Below, piece after piece: positions 52,551 to 63,167 of a DNA stretch of 64,000 bases (position 1 is its first letter; the number at the start of each line of letters is the position of its first letter). The stretch is taken from the NCBI RefSeq assembly GCF_028649455.1, contig NZ_JAQSIO010000005.1, positions 1 to 64,000 on the forward strand, in the 5' to 3' direction. The notes beneath the pieces are model-generated. The model was not told where the DNA came from. It ran no database searches and was given only the letters and a program-made list of their open reading frames with translations. Both the position numbers and the translations under genes were made by a program. Origin of the DNA: Curvibacter microcysteis (GTDB lineage: Bacteria; Pseudomonadota; Gammaproteobacteria; Burkholderiales; Burkholderiaceae_C).

Positions 52551-53351
52551 TCAGTCGTCGTTGCGCAACAGCGACTCCAGGCCTTTCACCATCCGGGCCA
52601 GTTGTGGACCCACCTCCTGCACCAGCAGCTCACGCGGGAACTTGCTGGCCGACCCACCGGCATTGAACGCGATCACCCGGCCGTCCGCCTGACGGATCGC
52701 CGCCCCCACGCTCGCAATATCGGTTTGCCAATCGCGCACCACCACCGTGAAGCCGTGCGTTTGCCAATGCAGTTCACCCGCCTCAATGGCTTGTTGCCGG
52801 GCTGGCCAGTGCGCTCCGGTCAGCTGGCGAAGCTCTGCCAACAGCCGCTCCCGTTCTTTGGGCTCCATCACCGCGAGCAAGGCGTGTCCCATGGAGGTCT
52901 GGGCGATCGGAATGCGCGAGCCCAAATCCAGCCCCAAGGACAGGGGCGCGCCTGAACGGCAGTTTTCCACATACATCACCGACAGCCCATGGCGGATGCC
53001 CAGCGACACCGAGAGGTCACAGAGGTTTGCCAAGTCCTGCATGTAAGGCCGCGCGAGACGGCGCAGCTTGAGGTTGGAGACCATGGTGATGCCCAGAGTG
53101 GCCAGGCTGTCGCCCAAGGCGTACATGCCCGTGGCCCGCGAGTGCCGCAGGTAGCCCTGCACGCACAAGGTGTAGGCCAAACGCACCACCGTGGGCTTGG
53201 GCAGGCCCGTGCGTGAGGCGATTTCGGAGTTGCTCAACCACGTCTCATCCGCCTGAAAGCACGCGAGCACATCCAGGCCTCGAGCCAAGGCGGTGACGAA
53301 ACGGCGGCTGTCTGCCCCGTCTTCAAAGTCTATGTTGCGTGTTCTACCCAT
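52551..53351 (-). CDS. IclR-family transcriptional regulator
   Basis: The 266-aa protein has an N-terminal winged helix-turn-helix (ALARGLDVLACFQADETWLSNSEIASRTGLPKPTVVRLAYTL) and a C-terminal IclR effector domain (SVSLGIRHGLSVMYVENCRSGAPL, GSRIPIAQTSMGHALLA). Such proteins repress or activate catabolic genes in response to an aromatic or carboxylic effector. It is transcribed divergently from the lipoprotein alpha/beta hydrolase, with a ~160-bp AT-rich gap between the start codons. The hydrolase is therefore a plausible target. Length and motif order are normal. Confidence 0.92.
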   Translation of the reverse strand: MGRTRNIDFEDGADSRRFVTALARGLDVLACFQADETWLSNSEIASRTGLPKPTVVRLAYTLCVQGYLRHSRATGMYALGDSLATLGITMVSNLKLRRLARPYMQDLANLCDLSVSLGIRHGLSVMYVENCRSGAPLSLGLDLGSRIPIAQTSMGHALLAVMEPKERERLLAELRQLTGAHWPARQQAIEAGELHWQTHGFTVVVRDWQTDIASVGAAIRQADGRVIAFNAGGSASKFPRELLVQEVGPQLARMVKGLESLLRNDD

Positions 53352-53514
53352 TGGAACTCGATTTTATTTTGCCAAGCGGAATTAATTAAATGCCAATTTG
53401 CATTGGCATCGTGTATTCCCCTATCGGCATGAAATTAACACTGTATTTACAATGAATACTCGATGTGCCGGCATGTTAATACAATTCCGCACAGAGAAAT
53501 TATTAAATCAAATA

Positions 53515-54921
53515 ATGGAGACAATCCCCTTGCTATTACCCAATCCACGTGGCCTATTCGCCAAAAGTTTGGCCTTGATGAGCACCCTGGCCTTGATGGC
53601 CTGCGGCGGTGGTGGCGGCACGACCGAGCCCGAAGAGGCGCGTGTGCACGATCAGCGCCAGTTCACCGTGAACACCTCATTGCTGCCTTTCGCGGCCCTG
53701 GCCAACGCGCCCCAAACCGACCGCTGGTGGGGTGATTTGAACGGCGCCGGATACCGCGTAGAAGTGCCCAAGAACTGGAACGGCATGCTGGTGATGTATG
53801 CCCATGGCTACAACGGCACCGGCTCTTCGCTGTTTGTGACCGACCCACCCATCCGCGCTCACCTGATTCAAAACGGCTATGCCTGGGCCGCCTCGAGTTA
53901 CTCCAAAAACTACTATGACGTGCGCGCCGGCATTGAAGACACCAACGCACTGGCCTTGGCATTTCAGCGAATCGCAGCCCAAAACGGCCGCACCCTGACG
54001 GCACCCGACAAAACCTACATCGTGGGAACCTCGATGGGCGGGCATGTCGCTGCAGCCGCTGTCGATGCCGAGACCTTGGAAAACGCCAACAACAAAGTGC
54101 GCTACCACGGCGCCACCCCCATGTGCGGGGTGCTGGGCGACAGCGAGCTGTATGACTATTTCGGCGCGTCCCAGATCGCGGCCCAGCAGCTGACCGGCAT
54201 GCCGGCGACCAGCTGGCCCGCGGCCAACTGGGCCACCGTGGGGCCCAAGGTACGTGACGCTTTGTTCACCACCTTCCCCAGCGCCACCACCCCGCTGGGC
54301 AACCAATACAAGGAAATCATCAAACAGCTCACCGGCGGCGAGCGACCGATGTTCAACGAGGGTTTTGCGGGCAGCCTCAACACCACCGTCTGGGGCACTT
54401 TCGGGCGTGACGGGACCATCCTGGGCATCCTGAACCGAAACGGCTACGACACCACCACCTTCCAATACCAGTTCGACAACGACCCGGCACTCAGCCCGAC
54501 CGAACAGGCATTCAATCAAGCCGCGTACCGGCTGCGCGCAGAGCCCGATGCCAACCGCCTGCGCCGCGATGGCCTGCGCTGGTTCCCCAAGACCAACGCC
54601 CGCATCAACGTGCCGGTGGTGACCATCCACACCTTGGGCGATGTGTACGTCCCGTTCAGCATGGAGCAGATCTACAAGCGCCGAGCGATGGCGCAGGGCA
54701 CGGATCAGTGGCTGGTGCAGCGCGCCATTCGCGGTATCGCGCACTGCGATTTCACGCTGGACGAGCAATCCGCCGCGTTTGACGCCATGACCCGCTGGGA
54801 ACAGAAGGGGGTCAAGCCCGAAGGGGATGACGTGCTGGACCGCGCCAAAGTGGCGCACCCTCAATACGGCTGCAGGTTCTCGTCATCGAGCCGCACGCCG
54901 AACGCCTGCCCCGCCTCCTGA
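53515..54921 (+). CDS. Lipoprotein alpha/beta hydrolase
   Basis: ATG 53515 gives 468 aa; further upstream ATGs (53452, 53398) are in frame but lack good binding sites. A hydrophobic leader ends with a lipobox of type LMAC followed by a glycine-rich tether, so the protein is probably a lipoprotein facing the periplasm or surface. The catalytic domain has YAHGYNG, nucleophile motif GTSMGG, a late Asp in TLGDVYVPF and a His in GIAHCDF, a standard Ser-Asp-His triad. The substrate is unknown; esterase, polyhydroxybutyrate-oligomer or tannin-type hydrolysis are all possible. It is divergent from IclR and convergent with a Bug receptor. Confidence 0.82.
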   Translation: METIPLLLPNPRGLFAKSLALMSTLALMACGGGGGTTEPEEARVHDQRQFTVNTSLLPFAALANAPQTDRWWGDLNGAGYRVEVPKNWNGMLVMYAHGYNGTGSSLFVTDPPIRAHLIQNGYAWAASSYSKNYYDVRAGIEDTNALALAFQRIAAQNGRTLTAPDKTYIVGTSMGGHVAAAAVDAETLENANNKVRYHGATPMCGVLGDSELYDYFGASQIAAQQLTGMPATSWPAANWATVGPKVRDALFTTFPSATTPLGNQYKEIIKQLTGGERPMFNEGFAGSLNTTVWGTFGRDGTILGILNRNGYDTTTFQYQFDNDPALSPTEQAFNQAAYRLRAEPDANRLRRDGLRWFPKTNARINVPVVTIHTLGDVYVPFSMEQIYKRRAMAQGTDQWLVQRAIRGIAHCDFTLDEQSAAFDAMTRWEQKGVKPEGDDVLDRAKVAHPQYGCRFSSSSRTPNACPAS

Positions 54922-55014
54922 GGCAGAGACCACAGCCCGCCGGACTGCCGCAGTGCAGCGGCGGGCTGATGGGCTGGCCAAGCCAGCCGCTCTCCAACCA
55001 GAGCCTCAAGGGCC

Positions 55015-56016
55015 TCAGTCGATCTTGATGCCGGCGTCGTCGATGACCTTTTTCCATCGCGCGGCATCGGTGCGGACCTGCTCGACCAACACGGCTGGCG
55101 AGCCGCCGCCCACCTCCACATTCAATTCGGCCAGTCGGGTGCGCACGGCCGGTTCTTGCAGCACCGCGTTCAGCGCCGCATTGAGCTTGCCGACCACCTC
55201 CCCCGGGGTGCCGGCCGGCGCCACGAAGGCGTACCAGAAAGACGCATCCAGCGGTTTGGCGCCTGACTCCTGGACGGTGGGGATCTCGGGCGCCGTGGCC
55301 AAGCGGCGGTGGGACGTCACAGCCAGTGCCCGCAGCTTGCCGCTCTTCACCATGGGCAAGGCCTCGGGGGCGATGGCAATCATCATCTGCACATTGCCCG
55401 CCATCAAATCCTGCAAGGCAGGCGCGCCGCCTTTGTAGGCAATGTGCGCGGCGTCCACACCGTTCTGGCGCTTGTAGTACTCCACCGCCAAATGGCTGGG
55501 CGTGCCGTTGCCGGCAGAACCATAGTTGAGCTTGCCAGGGTTGGCTTTCGCATAGGTGGACAGCTCGGCCATCGTCTTCGCGGGCACGTCGGGGTGGACC
55601 ACCACGATGCTGGGGACGCTGCCCACCAGGGCCACCGGGGTGAGCTCCTTGTTGGGGTCGTATTGCAAGCGGGGGCCGTACAAACCGGGATTCACCGCCA
55701 GCCCAGTCATGGTGGACAGGAGAAGGGTGTAGCCGTCCGGCGCCGACTTGGCGACCATGGACGTGGCGATCTGCTCCGCCCCACCGGGCTTGTTGTCCAC
55801 GATGGTGGGCTGCCCCAAACGCTGGGTCAGGCGCTCGCCCAGGGTGCGCGCCAGCACATCCGTCAAGCCGCCCGCCGAGTAGGGAACCACGATGCGGATG
55901 GGGCGGGTCGGGTAGTCGGCTGCCAAAGCACCCGTGGCGCCCCCCAGCATCAGGCCGGAGGACAAGGTAGCGGCCCCCAGAAGGACCGCGCGTCGTGAAA
56001 GCAAAGTGGTGTTCAT
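55015..56016 (-). CDS. Bug-family periplasmic receptor
   Basis: ATG 56016 gives a 333-aa precursor with twin-arginine-like start (MNTTLLSRRAVLLGAATL) and cleavage after GALAA. The mature protein starts DYPTRPIRIVVPYSAGGLTDVLARTL and keeps VDNKPGGAEQIATSMV and GKLNYGSAGNGTPSHL, typical of Bug receptors for carboxylates. The ribosome-binding site is weak. It is followed by no transporter genes. Upstream on the same strand are a dimeric-barrel protein and a LysR regulator, suggesting a small catabolic unit whose substrate is unknown. Confidence 0.92.
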   Translation of the reverse strand: MNTTLLSRRAVLLGAATLSSGLMLGGATGALAADYPTRPIRIVVPYSAGGLTDVLARTLGERLTQRLGQPTIVDNKPGGAEQIATSMVAKSAPDGYTLLLSTMTGLAVNPGLYGPRLQYDPNKELTPVALVGSVPSIVVVHPDVPAKTMAELSTYAKANPGKLNYGSAGNGTPSHLAVEYYKRQNGVDAAHIAYKGGAPALQDLMAGNVQMMIAIAPEALPMVKSGKLRALAVTSHRRLATAPEIPTVQESGAKPLDASFWYAFVAPAGTPGEVVGKLNAALNAVLQEPAVRTRLAELNVEVGGGSPAVLVEQVRTDAARWKKVIDDAGIKID

Positions 56017-56149
56017 GGTGATGTGAGCAGGAGAGATTGGGATGCCACAAGACATCCGGGGGGGGTGAGAAGAAGCGCCAGTCGCACCGTGGCGCGGTCA
56101 GGGGCGGCCGCCCCCCGCTGCCAACGCGGGGCCGAGCGCCCATCCGCCA

Positions 56150-56818
56150 TCACAGGTCCACGGCGTGCAGTTGCCAGCCCAGGGCATAGAGGCTGGTGGC
56201 CTCGCTGCTGACCGCCAGCGCCCGTGAGGCCTGAGCACGCAACTGCTGCGCCCCAGAGAGCGTGCTGGCGTGGACCAGCAGCATGGGTTGAAGGACCCGG
56301 CCCTCGGTCGACTCCTGAGGCAAGGGGGTGCTGAGCGACTCGTCGGGCAGGTACAAACAGCTGTGCACAAAGCCATCCACCTGAGCCAGTTGCGCCCCCA
56401 GCGCCAGGACCTGGGTCTCCAACTGCGCCTGGGTGCTGCCCAGAGGCAGTTGAATAATCACCAGCACACTGCCTTGCCCAGCACCGGTGTGAGCCAGGAC
56501 CTGGCAGACACGGCGCATGGGCTGACGCATGCGCTCCAGGTTGGTCACCGACCAGGGCGTTTGATGCTGAAAAGCCTGACGGTAGGCGGGCGTGCCGAAC
56601 ACGGCCAGCGACTCGGTGTGGTACAGGCCCAGGTAGCGCTTGCCAGCCTCAATCGCCTGGTAGCGCGTGCCAGACACAAAGCCCGGAATGCGGACCCGCT
56701 CCAGCACATGCTCACGGTCGTACCAGCGGTTGTAGTCCAGGTCATGGGCCGGATCGACGTCGGAGGCCACAAACAAAACGCCGCCGGGGGTGGGGGTCGA
56801 TGGGGAGGGAGAAAGCAT
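56150..56818 (-). CDS. Dimeric alpha/beta-barrel protein (EthD/DUF4286-like)
   Basis: The 222-aa protein contains DVDPAHDLDYNRWYDREHVLERVRIPGFVSGTRYQAIEAGKRYLGLYHTE, the signature of DUF4286/EthD-like ferredoxin folds. A second, more diverged half follows (VLVIIQLPLGSTQAQLETQVLALGAQLAQVDGFVHSCLYLPD), so it is probably an internal duplication. Proteins of this type may be small dehydratases, isomerases or steroid/aromatic catabolism accessories, and no catalytic role is established. It is between LysR and Bug genes, all leftward, so it may belong to that catabolic unit. Confidence 0.7.
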   Translation of the reverse strand: MLSPSPSTPTPGGVLFVASDVDPAHDLDYNRWYDREHVLERVRIPGFVSGTRYQAIEAGKRYLGLYHTESLAVFGTPAYRQAFQHQTPWSVTNLERMRQPMRRVCQVLAHTGAGQGSVLVIIQLPLGSTQAQLETQVLALGAQLAQVDGFVHSCLYLPDESLSTPLPQESTEGRVLQPMLLVHASTLSGAQQLRAQASRALAVSSEATSLYALGWQLHAVDL

Positions 56819-57012
56819 GAAGTGAAAGCCCTGAAGTTTGCGAACAGGCCTTCATGCTAGGAGTCGGGTCCTCCGGGGACAAACGAGTTTTGTTGGCCGC
56901 CGATCAACAAAATTTCTTGCTTGGGTGCCACGCTCAAAGCCCCCTCGAACTTCATCTCAAACCATCCGAGGGCGGCGTCCAGACGAGGCGCGGACCCCGG
57001 CGAGCCCTGGGT

Positions 57013-57942
57013 TCAGGTTGTGAGCACCGTCAAAGCGCTGGCCTGGAGGTCCGAGATGGACGTGGTGTAGCGATCGCTCGCCATGCAGGCCAGATCGGCC
57101 ACCACGCGGATGGCATCGGGGCTGGCGGGCACGGCCTCCACATGGCTCACCACCACGCGCTGCGGCGGCACCTGGACATCACACTGGATGAATCGAATGT
57201 CACCGCGCTGCGCATGCTCGACCACGGGCGGCAGGGGCATGACCGCATGGCCAAAGCCGGCACTCACCAGCTTGACCAAGGCCGAGATGGAGCTGACGCA
57301 GTGCACCTTGCCAATGGGCAGCCCAGCGTCACGGAACATCTGCTTCACGGCCTCATGGGGCTGCGAGCCAGGGCTCATGGTCAGCACGGGCTGGGCCAGC
57401 AAATCGCGCAGGTCCTGCACGGCCGGCGCATCCACCGCCCCCACCCAGCCCATGGGCATGGGCATGCAGGCGGTGCTGCGGATACCGGGCTCGTCGATGT
57501 GCTCGGTCTGCACGGCGATGTCCAGCGACCGCTCGTGCAAGCCACGGTGCAGGCCCCGTGTCGTTTCGGAGGTCAGCTGCACTTCAATGCCCGGGTAGGT
57601 GGCGCGCAGGTTCTCCAGAAAGCTGACCAGCCAGGTGTGGACCACGCTTTCGATCACGCCAATGCGCACCAGCCCCAGCATCTGCACATCGGTTCTGCCC
57701 AGCGCGATGATGTCCTGGCGAATCTCCAACAGCCGCTCGCCGTAGCCCAGCAAGCGGGTGCCCACCGCAGTGAGCTTGAGCTCCCGGGGGTCCCGCGTGA
57801 AAAGCTTGGCGCCGATGTCTTCTTCCAGCGAGGAGATCCGATGCGCCACAGCGGCCTGGGTGATGTGCAAGCGCTCGCCTGCGGCACGGAAACTGCCCAG
57901 CCGGGCAGACCAAAGAAAGGCTTCAATAAATCGGGTGTTCAT
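57013..57942 (-). CDS. LysR-family transcriptional regulator
   Basis: The 309-aa protein opens MNTRFIEAFLWSARLGSFRAAGERLHITQAAVAHRISSLEEDIGAKLF, a typical LysR winged helix-turn-helix, and has the two-lobed effector domain. It probably controls the downstream dimeric-barrel and Bug genes, which share its strand with a ~194-bp gap, rather than a divergent target. Only a tRNA lies on the other side. The effector is unknown. Confidence 0.9.
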   Translation of the reverse strand: MNTRFIEAFLWSARLGSFRAAGERLHITQAAVAHRISSLEEDIGAKLFTRDPRELKLTAVGTRLLGYGERLLEIRQDIIALGRTDVQMLGLVRIGVIESVVHTWLVSFLENLRATYPGIEVQLTSETTRGLHRGLHERSLDIAVQTEHIDEPGIRSTACMPMPMGWVGAVDAPAVQDLRDLLAQPVLTMSPGSQPHEAVKQMFRDAGLPIGKVHCVSSISALVKLVSAGFGHAVMPLPPVVEHAQRGDIRFIQCDVQVPPQRVVVSHVEAVPASPDAIRVVADLACMASDRYTTSISDLQASALTVLTT

Positions 57943-58102
57943 GGCAATGCCGGGGGTTTGCGCTGCGTGCTGAAGAGCAGGAGCCTGCCCAGTGAAGGGG
58001 ATTCACGCTGGGGCGCGTGTTGGGCTTTGTACACGCAAATGACATGCCATCTTGGGCATCTGTCCTCCCCCCGTGACCCGGCACAGCGGATTTCGAGCGG
58101 AC

Positions 58103-58146
58103 AAAGAAAAACGGTCTGTGCCAGCTTTTCAGTAGCAACAGACCGT
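58103..58146 (-). terminator. Intrinsic terminator of tRNA-Ser
   Basis: On the minus strand ACGGTCTGT (58146-58138) pairs with ACAGACCGT (58119-58111), followed by TTTTCTTT. It sits directly after the tRNA. Confidence 0.9.
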
Positions 58147-58151
58147 TGTCT

Positions 58152-58242
58152 TGGAGGAGAGAGAGGGATTCGAACCCTCGATACAGCATAACTGTATATC
58201 GGATTTCGAGTCCGACGCATTCGACCACTCTGCCATCTCTCC
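58152..58242 (-). tRNA. tRNA-Ser (anticodon CGA)
   Basis: The minus strand folds as a class II tRNA: acceptor GGAGAGA with TCTCTCC and an encoded CCA-like end. The anticodon loop CTCGAAA has anticodon CGA for UCG codons. A long variable arm is formed by TATACAG/CTGTAT, and the T loop is GGTTCGAATCC. The long variable arm is diagnostic of serine tRNA. It lies just upstream of serS on the same strand. Confidence 0.95.
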
Positions 58243-58424
58243 GTGGTCTTCGAAGACCTGACACAGCGCATTGCTTTGCTGCATCAATTCCTCTGAATTT
58301 CGAGCCTTGAATTCTAGCACGGTTTTTTGGGCATTCGTCCAAGTTCGTGCGCCAAGCGCCGCCACCAGCCTGACACGGCCCGGGCGCTGGCTGCCTCAGC
58401 AGCCGCACTCCGAGGCAGCCTTGC

Positions 58425-59744
<1,320 letters not shown>

Positions 59745-59780
59745 TTAGCGAGGGCGGGCCAGCGCTCTGGCCCGGGGGGC

Positions 59781-60407
59781 TCAGTTCAAGATTTCAAGGC
59801 GCACGTCATCCGCCCACAGCGTGCCCTGCTCGTCCAGCAGGATGCCGATGCGGATCTCTTCCGTGGCCTCCGGCAGCGGCAGCTCCACGCTGTAGCGCTT
59901 CCAGTCCTGGGTGCCGATCACGCGGCTGTCGTTCATGTGGTTCCACAGCAGCACCCGGTTGTCGATGTCGCGCATCTGCAAGATGAGGCCACCGCCGGCG
60001 CCGTCGGCGCCCTGGGTTTTGAGCTCGCTGCTCAAACGCGCGGTCTTGCCGCGCCAGCAAGGCGCCACGCGGATCGTTTGCTCCAGGGTCGCATGCGCTT
60101 CGGTGCCGACCCGGCGCAGGCGAAAGCTCGGCGGCGCACTGCGGTACACCGCCGTGTCGGACTCAAACAGGTAATGCCCGGGGTTGACGTGCTCCACCCC
60201 GCGCCAGCCCTTGGGAATGCCGTTGTCCCCCGCCACAAAACCGGGGTTGTTGACCGGGGCGATGGCAGGCCTGCCCGGCGCCGGGCAGGCCGGGGCGCTG
60301 GCCGCACTGGTGGGGCTCGGGGAAGGCGCACTTTGCGCCTGGCTCAGAGGGCTGAACAAGGCCCCGCTCAGGGCCAGGGCCACCGGGGCCCACTGGATGT
60401 ATCGCAT
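59781..60407 (-). CDS. Exported beta-sandwich protein of unknown function
   Basis: The 208-aa precursor has a signal peptide ending near SQAQS and a Ser/Pro-rich spacer. It then has a jelly-roll-like domain with NPGFVAGDNGIPKGWRGVEHVNPGHYLFESD and a second half TARLSSELKTQG, RIGILLDEQGTLWADDVRLEIL, resembling carbohydrate-binding modules. There is no catalytic motif. It is probably periplasmic or secreted. It stands alone between serS and a PLP enzyme, all leftward, with a 30-nt gap to the PLP gene. The function is not known. Confidence 0.78.
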   Translation of the reverse strand: MRYIQWAPVALALSGALFSPLSQAQSAPSPSPTSAASAPACPAPGRPAIAPVNNPGFVAGDNGIPKGWRGVEHVNPGHYLFESDTAVYRSAPPSFRLRRVGTEAHATLEQTIRVAPCWRGKTARLSSELKTQGADGAGGGLILQMRDIDNRVLLWNHMNDSRVIGTQDWKRYSVELPLPEATEEIRIGILLDEQGTLWADDVRLEILN

Positions 60408-60436
60408 GGGAAAAGTCCTCTCAGTCAGCGCGCGGC

Positions 60437-61378
60437 TCAGGCCAGCGCGCTGGGGTCAAAGTTGGCGCCACACACAATCAGGCATACTTTTTCGTCGGCC
60501 CGGGGGCGGTAGGCCCCGCTTTGCAGCGCGGCCAGGCCCAAGGCGGCGGCGGGCTCCACCGCCAGCTTGAATTCGCTCCACAGCGTGTGGCGCGCGCGCG
60601 CAATGGACTCGTCACTGAGCAGCAAGGCTTGGCGGACCTGGGCCTGGGTGACCGCCCAGGCGATGTCGCCAATGCGCTTGGCGCCCAGCGAGTCGGCCGC
60701 AATGCCCGACACCGCCACGTCCACCGGCTCGCCGGCCTCGCGGGCGCGGAACAGGGTGGGCGCGGTTTCGGGCTCCAGTGCCACCACCTGGCTGCGCTGC
60801 TCAAACCAGGCGGCCAAGCCGCCAATCAAACCGCCGCCCCCCACGCTGACCAGCACCGAGTCGGGCACGCCAGCCTGGGCTTCAATCTCAGCCCCCAGCG
60901 TGCCCGCCCCGGCCACCACCTCGGGCTGGTCATAGGCATGGGTCAACAAGGCGCCCGTGGCCTGCTGGCGGGCCAGGCAGGCCTGGTAGGCCTCGGCATA
61001 GACCGCGCCCGTCACCACCACGTCGGCGCCCAGTTCGCGCAGTTTTTTGCGCTTGGCCTCGGGCGAGACCTCGGGCACAAACACCTCGCAGCGCACGCCC
61101 AGGGCGCGTGCCGCCGCGGCCGTAGCGATGCCGGCATTGCCGCCCGACGCGACGATCACACCGGCCTGGGTCAGAGGCTGGGCCAGCAGGCGGTTCATCA
61201 TGCCGCGGGCCTTGAAGCTGCCGCCCACTTGCAGGTGTTCCAGCTTGAGCCAGACTTCAGCCGCCGCCACGCCAAGAGCAGCACCAGGCAGACGCCACAA
61301 AGGGGTCTGGCGCAAAAAGCCCACAGGGGCTTGCTTCAGTCGGGTCAATGCGCTTTCAATGTCGGAGCGGTCGATCAT
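60437..61378 (-). CDS. Threonine/serine dehydratase-like PLP enzyme
   Basis: ATG 61378 (MIDRSDIESAL) is preferred over a TTG 15 nt upstream, giving 313 aa. It belongs to fold type II PLP enzymes. The lysine motif is in GGSFKARG, the serine/glycine phosphate-binding loop is ASGGNAG, and a distal GGGGL is present. There is no C-terminal ACT regulatory domain, so it matches the catabolic or generic threonine-dehydratase branch. It would deaminate threonine or serine in the cytoplasm. Its closeness to serS and tRNA-Ser is notable but may be coincidental. It is divergent from the CBS protein. Confidence 0.85.
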   Translation of the reverse strand: MIDRSDIESALTRLKQAPVGFLRQTPLWRLPGAALGVAAAEVWLKLEHLQVGGSFKARGMMNRLLAQPLTQAGVIVASGGNAGIATAAAARALGVRCEVFVPEVSPEAKRKKLRELGADVVVTGAVYAEAYQACLARQQATGALLTHAYDQPEVVAGAGTLGAEIEAQAGVPDSVLVSVGGGGLIGGLAAWFEQRSQVVALEPETAPTLFRAREAGEPVDVAVSGIAADSLGAKRIGDIAWAVTQAQVRQALLLSDESIARARHTLWSEFKLAVEPAAALGLAALQSGAYRPRADEKVCLIVCGANFDPSALA

Positions 61379-61486
61379 GGTCGGAGGCGTCAAAATGCGA
61401 AGAGCGCAGTGTAGCCAGCCTGATGCCCCAGGGTGGATCGACCTGCCCTTGGCCCACGATCTGAGTCACCGACTCGGGAGAAGCGC

Positions 61487-62173
61487 ATGTTCTACGTGTA
61501 CGGACTCGGCGGCCCCATTTACCGGGGACCGCTGGAAAACCTGGCCCAGGTCAGCCCGGTGCGGGCGCTGTCGGCCCTGCGTCGGGTGCAGGGCGTGAAC
61601 GCCCCCGCCACCGAGCGCTTGCCCGACCCCGCCGAGGCCCCGGCGCCCGCGCACAGTGGCGCGCCCCACACCCTGCGCCAAGAGGCCTTGGCGGCCTACA
61701 CCGACACCCAGCAAGGCCCAACCCCGGCCCGCGAGCCTTTGGAGCGTGTGCAAGACGTGATGACGCGCGAGGTGCTGAGCATGGCACCCAGCCTGAGCGC
61801 CGCCGAGGCCTGGGAGGCGCTGGCCGCACGCGGCGTGGGCCAAGCCCCGGTGGTCAATGCCCAGGGCCTGTTGGTGGGCTTGTTGCTGCGTGCCGACCTG
61901 TTGCCGGCCTCGCTGCTGCCCGGGCCGGCCGCCAACACCACCGGCATCGCTGCCTGGCAACTGGCGCAGCGCCCGGTGTCCGAGTTGATGCTGACGCCCG
62001 TGCCCGCGGTCACGCCCGACACGCACCTGCGCCAGGCCGCCCGGGTGCTGCTGGACATGGGCCTGCCCGGCCTGCCGGTGACGCAAGACAGCGGCCAGGT
62101 CGTGGGTTTTTTGTCGCGCGCCGACATCTTGCGCGCGGTGGTCGCCGACCCGCCGCTGGACCTGTGGACCTGA
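61487..62173 (+). CDS. CBS-domain protein
   Basis: ATG 61487 has GGGAG upstream and gives 228 aa. The first ~60 residues (MFYVYGLGGPIYRGPLENLAQVSPVRALSALRRVQG) do not match a family I recognise. A proline-rich segment follows, then two CBS domains (VQDVMTREVLSMAPSLSAAEAWEALAARGVGQAPVV and VSELMLTPVPAVTPDTHLRQAARVLLDMGLPGLPVT, ending DILRAVV). CBS pairs bind adenine nucleotides and sense energy state. No enzyme domain is fused, so a regulatory role is likely. It is convergent with ispH, separated by a short palindrome. Confidence 0.88.
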   Translation: MFYVYGLGGPIYRGPLENLAQVSPVRALSALRRVQGVNAPATERLPDPAEAPAPAHSGAPHTLRQEALAAYTDTQQGPTPAREPLERVQDVMTREVLSMAPSLSAAEAWEALAARGVGQAPVVNAQGLLVGLLLRADLLPASLLPGPAANTTGIAAWQLAQRPVSELMLTPVPAVTPDTHLRQAARVLLDMGLPGLPVTQDSGQVVGFLSRADILRAVVADPPLDLWT

Positions 62174-62199
62174 CGTCCACCCGGTCCCCGGGCGGGTGC

Positions 62200-62217
62200 A
62201 GCCTCAGGCCTGAGGCT
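62200..62217. terminator. Palindrome between convergent CBS gene and ispH
   Basis: AGCCTCAGGCCTGAGGCT is a perfect 18-bp palindrome overlapping the ispH stop codon. Without a T-run it is only a weak terminator candidate for both genes. Confidence 0.35.
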
Positions 62218-63166
62218 CGATGCGCAAGCCCTTGGGCAGCGGGAACTTCAGGGTTTCTTCAATGCCGTTCATCTTGCGCACCGACACCGCGCCATAGGCC
62301 CGGATGCGCTCAATGACCTGGTTGACCAGCACTTCGGGAGCCGAGGCGCCCGCGGTCAGGCCGACCCGGCTCTTGCCCTCGAACCAGGCGGCCTGCAGCT
62401 CGTCTGCGTTGTCCACCATGTGGCTTTCGGTGCCCAGCTTTTGCGCCAGCTCGCGCAGGCGGTTGCTGTTGGAGCTGGTCGGGCTGCCGACCACGATCAC
62501 GATGTCCACCTGCGGGCTGAGCACCTTGACCGCGTCCTGGCGGTTTTGCGTGGCATAGCAAATGTCTTGCTGCTTGGGCTCGCGCACCTTGGGAAAGCGC
62601 TGGCGCACGGCCTCGGCGATCTCGGCAGCGTCGTCCACGCTCAGCGTGGTCTGGGTGACCACGGCCAGCTTGTCGGTCTGGGCCGGCTGCACGCGGGCCA
62701 CATCGGCCACGTCTTCGACCAGGTGGATGCCGCTGTCGAGCTGGCCCATCGTGCCCTCGACCTCGGGGTGCCCCTTGTGGCCGATCATGATGAACTCAAA
62801 GCCCTCCTTGGCCAGCTTGGCCACCTCGACGTGCACCTTGGTGACCAGCGGGCAGGTGGCGTCAAAGATCGAAAAGCCACGGGCGCGCGCCTCGTCCTGC
62901 ACGGCGCGGCTCACACCGTGGGCGCTGAACACCAGGGTGGCGCCAGGGGGTACGTCGTCCAGCTCTTCGATGAAGATGGCGCCTTTTTGCTTGAGGTCGT
63001 TCACCACATAGGTGTTGTGCACGATCTCATGGCGCACGTAGATGGGCGCGCCAAACTTTTGCAGCGCACGCTCCACGATCTCGATAGCACGGTCCACACC
63101 GGCGCAAAAACCGCGCGGCTCGGCCAGGGTGATTTCCGACAGGGTCGGCACCACGGGGGTGCTCAT
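62204..63166 (-). CDS. ispH: 4-Hydroxy-3-methylbut-2-enyl diphosphate reductase
   Basis: The 320-aa protein makes isopentenyl and dimethylallyl diphosphate in the last step of the MEP pathway. The three [4Fe-4S] ligands are present: C21 in [13 protein letters not shown]105 in DATCPLVTK and C203 in [10 protein letters not shown]. Substrate-site histidines (H50 region EIVHNTYV and H83 in SAHGVSR) are also kept. It lies 1 nt after the stop of the SlpA-type FKBP gene and is leftward with it, a conserved beta-proteobacterial pairing. Confidence 0.97.
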   Translation of the reverse strand: MSTPVVPTLSEITLAEPRGFCAGVDRAIEIVERALQKFGAPIYVRHEIVHNTYVVNDLKQKGAIFIEELDDVPPGATLVFSAHGVSRAVQDEARARGFSIFDATCPLVTKVHVEVAKLAKEGFEFIMIGHKGHPEVEGTMGQLDSGIHLVEDVADVARVQPAQTDKLAVVTQTTLSVDDAAEIAEAVRQRFPKVREPKQQDICYATQNRQDAVKVLSPQVDIVIVVGSPTSSNSNRLRELAQKLGTESHMVDNADELQAAWFEGKSRVGLTAGASAPEVLVNQVIERIRAYGAVSVRKMNGIEETLKFPLPKGLRIEPQA

Positions 63167-63167
63167 C

